The position numbers were made by a program, and so were the translations under genes. A DNA stretch of 64,000 nucleotides, taken from positions 1 to 64,000 of the forward strand of contig DKKT01000009.1 of assembly GCA_002455425.1 (NCBI GenBank), in the 5' to 3' direction. Under the pieces are notes generated by a model. The model was not told the DNA's origin, did no database searches, and was given only the letters and a program-made list of their open reading frames with translations. This DNA comes from Chthonomonas sp. UBA6659. Lineage in GTDB: Bacteria > Armatimonadota > Fimbriimonadia > Fimbriimonadales > Fimbriimonadaceae. Of this stretch, positions 43,435-51,326 are shown piece after piece. Numbering within the stretch: the stretch's first letter is position 1; every line of letters begins with the position of its first letter.

Positions 43435-44795
43435 GCGTCCCTAAGGTCGAAGCGTTCGCTCGTGCCCTCCGCGGCGAAGTCGTCACCAGTGTCCGCACGG
43501 CCTCGGCCGCCAAAGTCGCCTCGCGGGTGTCGACGCTCGGGGAAGCGTTCGACGATATCGAATCGGCCCGAACCGAGGCAGCGCGGATCAAGGATGAGGT
43601 CCTCGACCGACTGCGGGACCTCCTTCTGGAGTTCGAGGCGCGCGCCACCGCAAGGCGCATTCAGGTCCACTGGGCCTCGGACGCGGCTGAAGCCAATCGG
43701 GTCGTCCTGGAGATCTGTCGTCGCGTGGCCGAGCCGGGGGCGATCGTGGCCAAGGCCAAGTCGATGGCGACCGAAGAGATCGGCCTCAACTCCGCGCTCG
43801 AAGGCGCGGGGTTTCGCCCCATCGAAACCGATCTGGGCGAGTACGTCGTTCAGATCGACGGAGATCACCCCAGCCACATCGTGACCCCGATCATCCATAA
43901 GAACCGGGTTGACGTCGCTCGGAGTTTCGTGCGAGAGGGTCTCGGACCCTATACGGAGGACCCGGCCGAGCTGACGATGCAGGCACGCGCCAAGCTTCGA
44001 GACGTGTTCCGCCAGGCGTCGGTCGGCGTGAGCGGAGCGAACTTCCTGATCGCCGAGACGGGCCGCATCGTCCTCGTCGAGAACGAGGGCAACAACCGGT
44101 TCTCGACGACGGCTCCAAGGGTCCACATCGCCGTCGCCGGGATCGAGAAACTCCTGCCTTCCGAGCGGGAGTTGCCCCTCTTCCTCAAGCTCCTCGCGGG
44201 GAGCGCCACCGGTCAGCGGCTCACCACGTACGTCCACCTCATCTCGGGTCCCCGCGAAGCCAACGATCCCGATGGCCCCGAGGAAGTCCACGTGATCTTC
44301 CTCGACAACGGACGGACAAGGGTCCTCGAAGGTCGATACCGCGAGATTCTCCGGTGCATCCGATGCGGAGCCTGCCTCAACGTCTGTCCGGTCTACCGTC
44401 AGGTCTCGGGACACGCCTACCGCCACGTCTACTCGGGGCCGATAGGGGCTGTGCTCGCACCCGCGCTCGAAGGCATCGACGCGATCGGCGATCTTGCCAA
44501 AGCCTCGACGCTCTGTGGGGCATGCGAGGAGGTTTGTCCGGTCAAGATTCCGATTCCGAGGATGCTCCTCGAACTTCGGGATGAGGCCGCTCGCGCCGGC
44601 CTCGGCAAGCGAGACATACCCTGGAAGCGCTTCGCGACTCTGGCTGGAAGCGAGCTGCTCTGGCGGGCCGGCCTCACCCTCCTTCCGATCGCGCGGAAGT
44701 TGCCGAGTGCTCTGGGTCGCGAATGGGCACAGAAGCGCGAGATGCCGATGCGGGAAGGACGGTCCTTCCGGGAGTGGTGGCGTGAACGATCGTGA
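43431..44795 (+). CDS. lutB: L-lactate utilisation iron-sulfur protein LutB
   Basis: 454 residues. An LUD domain (KAKSMATEEIGLNSALEGAG, GDHPSHIVTPIIHKNR, GVSGANFLIAETGRIVLVENEGN in pieces) is followed by two 4Fe-4S clusters: C309xxC312xxC315xxxC319P and C362xxC365xxxC369P. It is the electron-transfer and catalytic subunit of the LutABC lactate oxidase. GTG 43431 overlaps the lutA stop (GTGA). Confidence 0.94.
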   Translation: MSVPKVEAFARALRGEVVTSVRTASAAKVASRVSTLGEAFDDIESARTEAARIKDEVLDRLRDLLLEFEARATARRIQVHWASDAAEANRVVLEICRRVAEPGAIVAKAKSMATEEIGLNSALEGAGFRPIETDLGEYVVQIDGDHPSHIVTPIIHKNRVDVARSFVREGLGPYTEDPAELTMQARAKLRDVFRQASVGVSGANFLIAETGRIVLVENEGNNRFSTTAPRVHIAVAGIEKLLPSERELPLFLKLLAGSATGQRLTTYVHLISGPREANDPDGPEEVHVIFLDNGRTRVLEGRYREILRCIRCGACLNVCPVYRQVSGHAYRHVYSGPIGAVLAPALEGIDAIGDLAKASTLCGACEEVCPVKIPIPRMLLELRDEAARAGLGKRDIPWKRFATLAGSELLWRAGLTLLPIARKLPSALGREWAQKREMPMREGRSFREWWRERS

Positions 44796-45306
44796 TCGAA
44801 TCTTCGACCGCCTGCCCCCGGCTCGGGGGGAGGGACCGGTGGCCGTTCAGAAGCCGGTCGTCGACGGCGACTGGGAGCTCTTGCGCATCCGACTCGAATC
44901 ACTCGGTGCCGAGCTTCGCACCATCGAATCGCTCGAAGAGATCCGGGGCCGCAGGGCGATCTGGGATACCCGGCTCGCGGATCTCGCCATTGACCTGGGG
45001 CTCATCGCCGCAGGGGTCTGGGATGCTGAAGTGGGCTTGAGCATCGCCGAATTCGCCATCGGCGAGACCGGGTCCGTCGTACTCGCCGCGGGGCCGGAAA
45101 GCGCGCGACTGGGGAGCTTGGCTCCACCCCTCAACGTCGTGTTTGTGCGCCGTCTTGTCGCGACTCTTGAGGACGCATTTGCCCTCGGCATGCCCGCTGC
45201 GACGACGGTGATCGTCACCGGACCGAGCCGCACCGCCGACATCGAAGGAATCCTGGTACGCGGAGTTCATGGGCCGGGAGCGGTTTGGGTCGTTCGCGAA
45301 CCCTAG
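44782..45306 (+). CDS. lutC: L-lactate utilisation protein LutC (LUD domain)
   Basis: 174 residues, a short LUD-domain protein. SIAEFAIGETGSVVLAAG, LAPPLNVVFV and TVIVTGPSRTADIEGILVRGVHGPG are the conserved C-terminal blocks of LutC/YkgG. The N-terminus is shorter than in many LutC proteins. GTG 44782 overlaps the lutB end by 14 nt. The stop codon shares CTAG (45303-45306) with convergent dnaB. Confidence 0.92.
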   Translation: MNDRDRIFDRLPPARGEGPVAVQKPVVDGDWELLRIRLESLGAELRTIESLEEIRGRRAIWDTRLADLAIDLGLIAAGVWDAEVGLSIAEFAIGETGSVVLAAGPESARLGSLAPPLNVVFVRRLVATLEDAFALGMPAATTVIVTGPSRTADIEGILVRGVHGPGAVWVVREP

Positions 45307-46697
45307 GCGCCGCCTTTCTGGGAGGCCATGTACTGCGCCTTCGAGCTTTCGTCGAGGTTGCTGAAAAGCGCAAAGCTGGGTTGGAACGCGAGCAAGACCT
45401 TCCCGGTCGGGCCGTTGCGATGCTTGGCGATCAGGATCTCCGACACCTCCACGCGCTTGGGATCATAGTCGCGAGGCTCCTGGGCGTCTTTGGCCTTGTA
45501 ATAGGCATCGCGATAGATCATCATCACGAGGTCCGCCTCGGCCTCGATCGAGCCCGACTCACGGATGTCGCTGAGCATCGGCCGCTTGTCGTCTCGGCCC
45601 TCGACCCCACGGTTGAGCTGACCGAGGGCGATGACCGGCACTTCCAATTCCTTCGACAGCGCCTTGAGAGAACGGGCGATGTCGCTGATTTCCTGAACTC
45701 GATTCTCGGTGCGACGATTGCTGCGCATCAGCTGCAGGTAATCGACGACGACGAGACTCAGCCCGGTTTCGGCCTTCAGACGCCGACACTTGCCCCGCAT
45801 CTCAAGCGGCGTGACGTCGGAAGTGTCGTCGATGAAGATCGGGAGACTATAGAGGGTCTCGCAGGCATTGGCGAGGGCGTCGTACTCTTCGAAGCTGAGC
45901 CGCGTCTTCTTCAGCACGCTCATCGAGACCTTTCCGATCATCGACGCCAAGCGTCGCACCAGCTGTTGGCCGCTCATTTCGAGGGAAAACACGGCGACCC
46001 CCTTCCCTTCCCGCGCGACCGAGAGTGCGAAGGCGAGCGCAAGGGACGTCTTACCCATCGACGGCCGGGCGGCGACGATCGTCAGTTCGCCCGGATAGAA
46101 ACCGCCGGTCATCTCGTTCAAGTCGGCAAAGCCGGTGTTCGAGCCGAGGAGCGGCTCACCGGTTTCGTTGAGGCGATCGACGTCGACGAAGAAGTCCTTC
46201 GCGAGGCTGCGAACCGGACTGAAGTACTTGCCGATCCGCGCTCGACCGACCTCGAACACCATCCGCTCGGCCTCGTCGACCATCTCTTCGGCGCTCTTCT
46301 CGGCGTCGCGCACGACCTTGATGATCTCGTGCCCGGTGTCCTCGAGACGGCGTTGGGTCGCCTTGTCCAGGACGATCTGGGCGTAGTGGGGGGCGTTGGA
46401 TGCACTCGGGACGCTTTCGGCGACCTGGATCAGATAGTCGACTCCGCCGACCGCTTGCAGCGTTCCTCGCTCGCTGAGCTCGTTCTTGGCCGTGACGAGG
46501 TCCACCGCCTTGGCGTTCATCATCAACTGCCGAATCGCACGGAAGATCTCCTTGTGGGCGGGATGATAGAAGTCATCCTCGCCCACCAGAGACTGAACCT
46601 CTTCGCACGCCCTCTCCGACAGGAGCATCGCACCGAGCGTGCCCATCTCAGCCTCGAGGCTGTGCGGTGGGACGTAATCTTCGATGGAGGTTCGCAT
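45303..46697 (-). CDS. dnaB: Replicative DNA helicase
   Basis: 464 residues. The N-terminal domain starts VPPHSLEAEMGTLGAMLLSERACEEV. The RecA-like domain has Walker A ARPSMGKTSLALAFA, VAVFSLEMSGQQLVRRL, Walker B LVVVDYLQLM, and the DnaB4-type LGQLNRGVEGRDDKRPMLSDIRESGSIE in pieces. It unwinds DNA at the replication fork. It is full length with no intein. It stands apart from other replication genes; rplI and ssb, its common neighbours, are absent. Confidence 0.97.
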   Translation of the reverse strand: MRTSIEDYVPPHSLEAEMGTLGAMLLSERACEEVQSLVGEDDFYHPAHKEIFRAIRQLMMNAKAVDLVTAKNELSERGTLQAVGGVDYLIQVAESVPSASNAPHYAQIVLDKATQRRLEDTGHEIIKVVRDAEKSAEEMVDEAERMVFEVGRARIGKYFSPVRSLAKDFFVDVDRLNETGEPLLGSNTGFADLNEMTGGFYPGELTIVAARPSMGKTSLALAFALSVAREGKGVAVFSLEMSGQQLVRRLASMIGKVSMSVLKKTRLSFEEYDALANACETLYSLPIFIDDTSDVTPLEMRGKCRRLKAETGLSLVVVDYLQLMRSNRRTENRVQEISDIARSLKALSKELEVPVIALGQLNRGVEGRDDKRPMLSDIRESGSIEAEADLVMMIYRDAYYKAKDAQEPRDYDPKRVEVSEILIAKHRNGPTGKVLLAFQPSFALFSNLDESSKAQYMASQKGGA

Positions 46698-46737
46698 GGA
46701 TTGATCAGGAGGTCGGCGGCCGAATACAGTAGACGGT

Positions 46738-46743
46738 ATTCTA
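46738..46743 (-). promoter_or_regulatory. -10 hexamer TAGAAT of dnaB
   Basis: TAGAAT (minus strand, in GGTAGAATACC) lies about 40 nt before ATG 46697, so dnaB would have a ~33-nt leader. No Shine-Dalgarno sequence is evident near the ATG. Confidence 0.55.
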
Positions 46744-46775
46744 CCCTAAAGGGCTGCATTCCTCCTTCCGGAAAG

Positions 46776-46801
46776 CACCGCCCGCCTTTCGGCGGGCGGT
46801 G
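46776..46801 (-). terminator. Strong GC hairpin between the GH2 gene and dnaB
   Basis: A perfect 11-bp stem, CACCGCCCGCC / GGCGGGCGGTG, with loop TTTC. On the minus strand only CTTTCC follows, so termination would be weak or Rho-assisted. It separates the GH2 gene from the dnaB promoter. Confidence 0.6.
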
Positions 46802-46944
46802 GCAGATCCCTTCGAGTCCGCTTGGCTGAATTCGGAACCGCCGTTCCTTGTGCAACCTAGACGATTCGAGTATGCATGGCAGGACCCTGGGGCGGGACCA
46901 TGACTTTCGGCGTTTTTCCCCCAGTTTTTGACCGGGGTCGGGGT

Positions 46945-49128
46945 CTACCGCAGGATGCGGACGAGTCCCGCATCGATGAACTGGCCGCCCGTCGTCTGGG
47001 TGCACCGGATCGCGATCGTATGCACCCCTCGTTTCAAGATCTTCGGTACCTTGACCATGGCGACATCTGTATAGTAAGTCGAATACCCGGCAAGCTGGGC
47101 GACCCGTGTTCCGTCCAAGTAGACGTCCGCATCTTCGTCGTGGTGGATGCGCAAGCGAACGTCCTTGGTCGCGGTGTCACGGCTGAGTGTGAATCGGCGA
47201 CGAATCCAGATCGAGCCGGCCTGGTTCCAGCGGGTTCCGACGACCGCTCCCGGGGTCCCCGAAGTCCCAAACCCACCCGGAGCCGCCTTCCATTCGGAGT
47301 CGTTGAAGTCCGGCTTCTCCCAGCCGGTGCCCGGATCGGTCAACGTCATCCTCCAGGTCTGCGGCTTGAGTTCCGACGTTGCGACGATCACTTGGGTGCG
47401 CGGCGCGGGGCCGTCGATGGCCCTGATAAAGGATCGAACTTGGCGCGGATCGACTTTGAGCACCTTACGGTCGTAGGTCATGAACCCGTTGATCTCGGTC
47501 TCGACGTCGGTGGTTTGGGTGTAGATCGCGCCGGACAACCCCGTTCGCTCCTTGAGCGCGTGGAGTTCGGCAAAGAGACGTTGCAGGCGCGCCATCAACT
47601 CCGTGCGGGTCTTGAACGACTGGTAACCCCAGCCGGCGGGCGTATGGCCCTCGACCGGGAGTCCGAGCCCACCATACTCGCCCAAGAAAAGGGCTCGCGT
47701 CGCGCTCGGAGGTGGTGCGCCGGGACCGGGATAGACGTGAACGTCATGGACATCACCAACGCCGCGATCGGTCCACCCACTTGCGGAATTCACGAGCCGG
47801 GTGGGATCGCGCCGCTCGGTCCATGCCGTCCACTTCTTCGTTTCGAACTGTCCCCAGCCCTCGTTGAATACGACCCACATGCCGATGCAGGTGAACGGTT
47901 CGAGCCAATCGATCATCGCGCCGAGTTCGCGAGCAAAGATCTCCGCCGAGTACGCGGAACGCTGCAAATCAGGATCGTTGCCCCCGATGAAGCCGTCCCC
48001 GCTCGGCATGTCCTGCAACACGATGAGACCGAGCTCGTCGCAAGCGGCGTACCAGGTGGCAGGCTCGACCTTGACGTGCTTGCGGACACAGTTGAACCCG
48101 AGACGCTTCGAAACCTCGAGGTCGTAACGCATCGCAACGGCGCCCGGTGCGGTGTAGAGTCCGTCCGGCCAGAAACCCTGATCCAGGAATCCATGCAGGA
48201 AGATCGGCTTGCCATTGAGGGCGATCTGGGGTCGTCCCTTACGGTCCTTCTTCAGGCCGAATTCGCGAATGCCGAATCGGGTCTCAACCTCGTCGACCCC
48301 GTACCGGGCGATGAGGCGATACCGATGCGGCCGATCGGGTGTCCAGAGCTTCGGTCGTGGGACCTGAAGACGGGCTCTGCCCAAGCGGTTGGCCTCCCCT
48401 CGCGCGACCCGACGCTTACCGTCGAAGATCTCGATGCTCGCGGGCTTCGTGGCCTTGCCGACCAGCGAGAGCTGAACCTCGAGCGCTCCGCTGACCTTCG
48501 TCTTCGCGAGGATGCGATCGATTCGCTCGGGCGGCACTCGCTCCATCCAGACGGTTTGCCAGATACCGGTGGTGGGTGTGTACCAAATGCCGCTGGGCTG
48601 TCGCACCTGCTTGCCCCGTGGCTGTGGACCGCCATCGCTCGGGTCGGTCACGGCGACCCGAATCTCATGCGACTTCCCCGCCTGGCACAGGTCGGTGACA
48701 TCGAAGCTGAACGGGTCGTAACCGCCACGGTGTTCGCCGACGAACGAATCGTCGATCCAGACGCGGGCATGCCAGTCGACGGCACCGAAGTGCAACATGA
48801 GGCGACCGCCCCCGTCCGGAGTGCGCACCTTGCGGCGATACCAGACCGTCGCGTCGTCGGGAACGCGCTCCTGAATCCCTGAGAGCACCGATTCGATCGG
48901 GAATGGCACGAGGATCTTCCTCGCAAAATCCTTTGCAAGCGGCTCGGCGGCACCACCCATGACCGCGACGTCCCATTTCCCGTTGAGGTTGACCCACCCT
49001 TCACGCACGAGCTGAGGTCGCGGATACTCCGGGTGGGGTGCGGTCTTGGAGACCAGCTTCGTCCAAGGCGTTTCGAGCGGCGGCAGTTGTGTGGCGTCGG
49101 TCATCAGCATGAGGAATGCGGCAAGCAT
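46945..49128 (-). CDS. Glycoside hydrolase family 2 protein
   Basis: 727 residues. Domains in order: sugar-binding jelly roll (VPFPIESVLSGI..WYRRKV), Ig-like domain, TIM barrel, and a C-terminal extra sheet (HHDEDADVYLDGTRVAQL). Acid/base Glu423 lies in VVFNEGWGQ and the nucleophile is probably Glu484 in FLGEYGG. The family includes beta-galactosidases, beta-glucuronidases and mannosidases; the specificity cannot be read here. The hydrophobic start (MLAAFLMLMT) may be a weak export signal. Confidence 0.9.
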   Translation of the reverse strand: MLAAFLMLMTDATQLPPLETPWTKLVSKTAPHPEYPRPQLVREGWVNLNGKWDVAVMGGAAEPLAKDFARKILVPFPIESVLSGIQERVPDDATVWYRRKVRTPDGGGRLMLHFGAVDWHARVWIDDSFVGEHRGGYDPFSFDVTDLCQAGKSHEIRVAVTDPSDGGPQPRGKQVRQPSGIWYTPTTGIWQTVWMERVPPERIDRILAKTKVSGALEVQLSLVGKATKPASIEIFDGKRRVARGEANRLGRARLQVPRPKLWTPDRPHRYRLIARYGVDEVETRFGIREFGLKKDRKGRPQIALNGKPIFLHGFLDQGFWPDGLYTAPGAVAMRYDLEVSKRLGFNCVRKHVKVEPATWYAACDELGLIVLQDMPSGDGFIGGNDPDLQRSAYSAEIFARELGAMIDWLEPFTCIGMWVVFNEGWGQFETKKWTAWTERRDPTRLVNSASGWTDRGVGDVHDVHVYPGPGAPPPSATRALFLGEYGGLGLPVEGHTPAGWGYQSFKTRTELMARLQRLFAELHALKERTGLSGAIYTQTTDVETEINGFMTYDRKVLKVDPRQVRSFIRAIDGPAPRTQVIVATSELKPQTWRMTLTDPGTGWEKPDFNDSEWKAAPGGFGTSGTPGAVVGTRWNQAGSIWIRRRFTLSRDTATKDVRLRIHHDEDADVYLDGTRVAQLAGYSTYYTDVAMVKVPKILKRGVHTIAIRCTQTTGGQFIDAGLVRILR

Positions 49129-49133
49129 TGCGA

Positions 49134-49139
49134 AGTCTG
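49134..49139 (-). promoter_or_regulatory. -10-like hexamer CAGACT before the GH2 gene
   Basis: CAGACT (minus strand) lies 5 nt before ATG 49128, in the 52-bp gap after the LolA-like gene. Confidence 0.4.
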
Positions 49140-49180
49140 TTCGACGTTGCTTGCCGATTCCCTTGTGATGCCGCCCGAAC

Positions 49181-49888
49181 TTACTTGAGGACCTGGAACA
49201 GGTCGGGGTTGGGTTTACCGTTCGGCACGAAATCGACGTCCCACACCGTCGTCACGAATTGCGTTTCGGCGTTGGGCAAGGGCTTGACCGTTTCGCGTTG
49301 AATGTAGCGGCGCAGGTTGCCCTCCTTGTCGACCCAAATCTCGAACGTGCCGCTCGCCGGCGCGGTCTTGTATTCGCGCCACTGACCTCCGACCGCGGTG
49401 AGTCCTTGTGGCTGGGGATCGACGAACCCGAGGGTCGCCCACTGGTCGCGCAGATATCTCAAGTCGTCAAGCCGTGAGATCGCAATGTCGGTCGGAAAGG
49501 ACCGGTCGCCCAGGCTCCTCGAGGCAACCGCGTAGATGTCCTGGAAGTTGAGGACTCGGCCGGCCGTGGCCACCTTCTCGATCAGCCGCTCGCCGGGTCG
49601 ACCGGGACGATCGTTGGGCACGTTGTACGAGAAGGTCGCACCATCGCTGGTCACGATCCATGTTTGAGGCGTCGACGATTGCAGATCCTGGCGGATGAAG
49701 AGCTTGCTCGGACGCTCGTATTGAAGCTGCGTCTTGATGACTGCGGTTGCACTCCCCACTCTCTGCGTCATCGTGATCGAACCGGTCAGCGAACTCAAAT
49801 CCGAGTAACGTCGCAGCATTTTCGACACGGTTTCCGCCGCCGTCGGCTGCGGCTGGGGGGCCATCGCGAGCAGAGTCATCCAGATCAT
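49181..49888 (-). CDS. LolA-like/DUF2092 exported protein
   Basis: 235 residues. A short signal-like start (MIWMTLLAMAPQPQPTAAE) precedes a beta-rich domain (LTGSITMTQRVGSATAVIKTQLQYERPSKLFIRQDLQ in pieces), which resembles the LolA/DUF2092 half-barrel that binds lipids or lipoproteins. The family assignment is from pattern only. ATG 49888 overlaps the cobalamin adenosyltransferase stop (ATGA). Confidence 0.72.
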   Translation of the reverse strand: MIWMTLLAMAPQPQPTAAETVSKMLRRYSDLSSLTGSITMTQRVGSATAVIKTQLQYERPSKLFIRQDLQSSTPQTWIVTSDGATFSYNVPNDRPGRPGERLIEKVATAGRVLNFQDIYAVASRSLGDRSFPTDIAISRLDDLRYLRDQWATLGFVDPQPQGLTAVGGQWREYKTAPASGTFEIWVDKEGNLRRYIQRETVKPLPNAETQFVTTVWDVDFVPNGKPNPDLFQVLK

Positions 49889-50436
49889 GGCTTCGATTGT
49901 TCCTGTTTCCAAACCGTCTCCGCAACGCCGGCCCGATGGTTCGCATAGCGAGCGGCGGTGAAGAACCAATCGGAAAGACGGTTGAGATAGCGCAAGGTGA
50001 CGTCGGCAACAGGCTCTTGGCGGTGGAGTCGCAGCACCGCTCGCTCGGCTCGGCGGCAAAGTGTGCGACAAGAGTGAAGGTGGGCCGCGAGAGCTGAGCC
50101 CCCAGGAAGAATGAAGTTTCGAAGCGGCTCGAGTTCCGCGGTCATCTCGTCGATCGACGCTTCAAGAGCGGTGACCTGGGTCTCATCGGTCGCAATTCGG
50201 TAGAAACGGGAGTCCGTTGGGGTAGCGACTTCGGCGCCGACGTCGAACAGCCGGTTCTGAAGCGACTCGAGCCAGGGATCGAAGTAGGCGTCGGGGTGGA
50301 GCCTGGCGATCCCGAGAGCGGCGTTGAACTCGTCGATCGCACCGACCGCTTCGACGCGCACGTGGTCTTTACCGACCCGATCGCCTCCGATCAGACCGGT
50401 CTGGCCCAGGTCACCGCTCTTGGTGTAGATTCTCAT
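49885..50436 (-). CDS. Cob(I)alamin adenosyltransferase (PduO type)
   Basis: 183 residues. The ATP-binding N-terminus is YTKSGDLGQTGLIGGDRVGKD, and the conserved VRVEAVGAIDEFNAALG, FILPGGS, CRRAERAV and YLNRLSDWFF all follow. It transfers the adenosyl group of ATP to cob(I)alamin, making coenzyme B12. It overlaps its neighbours on both sides by 4 nt (wecG-type gene upstream, LolA-like gene downstream). No B12-dependent enzyme is visible in the window. Confidence 0.94.
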   Translation of the reverse strand: MRIYTKSGDLGQTGLIGGDRVGKDHVRVEAVGAIDEFNAALGIARLHPDAYFDPWLESLQNRLFDVGAEVATPTDSRFYRIATDETQVTALEASIDEMTAELEPLRNFILPGGSALAAHLHSCRTLCRRAERAVLRLHRQEPVADVTLRYLNRLSDWFFTAARYANHRAGVAETVWKQEQSKP

Positions 50437-51182
50437 CGCTGTGACTTCAGGACTGCTCGGACGAAGCCAGGGAGTTCACGCACTTTCTGGAACTTCTTGG
50501 GGTTGAGGAGCAGACGCCACAGCCACTCGGCGTGCAGCTTCTGGATGAGAACGGGCGCGCGCCTCGTCCTCCCGCTGAGGACATCGAACGAGCCTCCCAC
50601 GCCCATCGCGATCGGCGCACCGACGATGCCTTGGATCTTGTGGATGAACTTCTCTTGCCTCGGCATGCCCATCGCGACGAACAGGATGTCGGGCTTGGCT
50701 TCGGCCACCTGCTGCGCTACGATCTCATCGCTTTCGGAAGGAAAGTAGCCGTGCTGGGCGCCCACGATGTTGCAGCCCGGATGGCGGAGGCGCATACGCT
50801 CCGCGGCTCGCTCCGCGACCCCCGGAGCCGCTCCGAGAAAGTAGATCCGATAGCCGTGGTCCGCGCTCCGAGCACAGAGACGGTCGACGAGATCGACCCC
50901 GCTCACGCGTTGGGCCACGATCCCCTGCCGCTTCAGCGCCCAGACGACGCCGGCACTGTCGGGCGTGACGAGCGCGGCTTGGCGGAGGATTTCGGCGAAC
51001 TCGGGGTCCCGCCGCGCGATCATCAGACCGGTGGCATCGGCCGTGACGATCAAACCGAGGGACCGAGCCGCGATCCGCTGATCGATGAAGTCGAGGGTCT
51101 CCTCCATGGCGAGCAAACTGATCTCCACTCCCAATACGGGAGCGGTCTTCGCCGACGGCGTCGTCGCTCGCTCGATCTTCAT
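50433..51182 (-). CDS. WecG/TagA/CpsF family glycosyltransferase
   Basis: 249 residues from ATG 51182. Family motifs are TADATGLMIARRDPEFAEIL, LVTPDSAGVVWAL, GVDLVDRL, YFLGAAPGVAERAAERM, GYFPSESDE, LFVAMGMPRQEKFIH and GVGGSFDVLSGRTRRAP. Such enzymes add N-acetylmannosamine or a related sugar to a lipid-linked carrier for wall polymers or exopolysaccharide. The start is set by TACAAT at 51198-51203; the longer start at 51236 would precede the promoter. Confidence 0.93.
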   Translation of the reverse strand: MKIERATTPSAKTAPVLGVEISLLAMEETLDFIDQRIAARSLGLIVTADATGLMIARRDPEFAEILRQAALVTPDSAGVVWALKRQGIVAQRVSGVDLVDRLCARSADHGYRIYFLGAAPGVAERAAERMRLRHPGCNIVGAQHGYFPSESDEIVAQQVAEAKPDILFVAMGMPRQEKFIHKIQGIVGAPIAMGVGGSFDVLSGRTRRAPVLIQKLHAEWLWRLLLNPKKFQKVRELPGFVRAVLKSQR

Positions 51183-51197
51183 CACTCTTGGTGACGC

Positions 51198-51203
51198 ATT
51201 GTA
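51198..51203 (-). promoter_or_regulatory. -10 hexamer TACAAT of the glycosyltransferase operon
   Basis: TACAAT (minus strand) lies 15 nt before ATG 51182. A TTGCGT about 16 nt further upstream could be the -35. It probably drives the three-gene operon glycosyltransferase, cobalamin adenosyltransferase, LolA-like gene. Confidence 0.55.
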
Positions 51204-51326
51204 CCTGCGCCCAGGCTTCACGCAAGTTCTTGACAAAGTTCCAGACCGGTCAAACTTTCCCGTTCCCGGGTAACGTCCAACGGTAGGGTGGCCGGACTGC
51301 GCGCCGCCTCAATGAGGGTTGAATCA

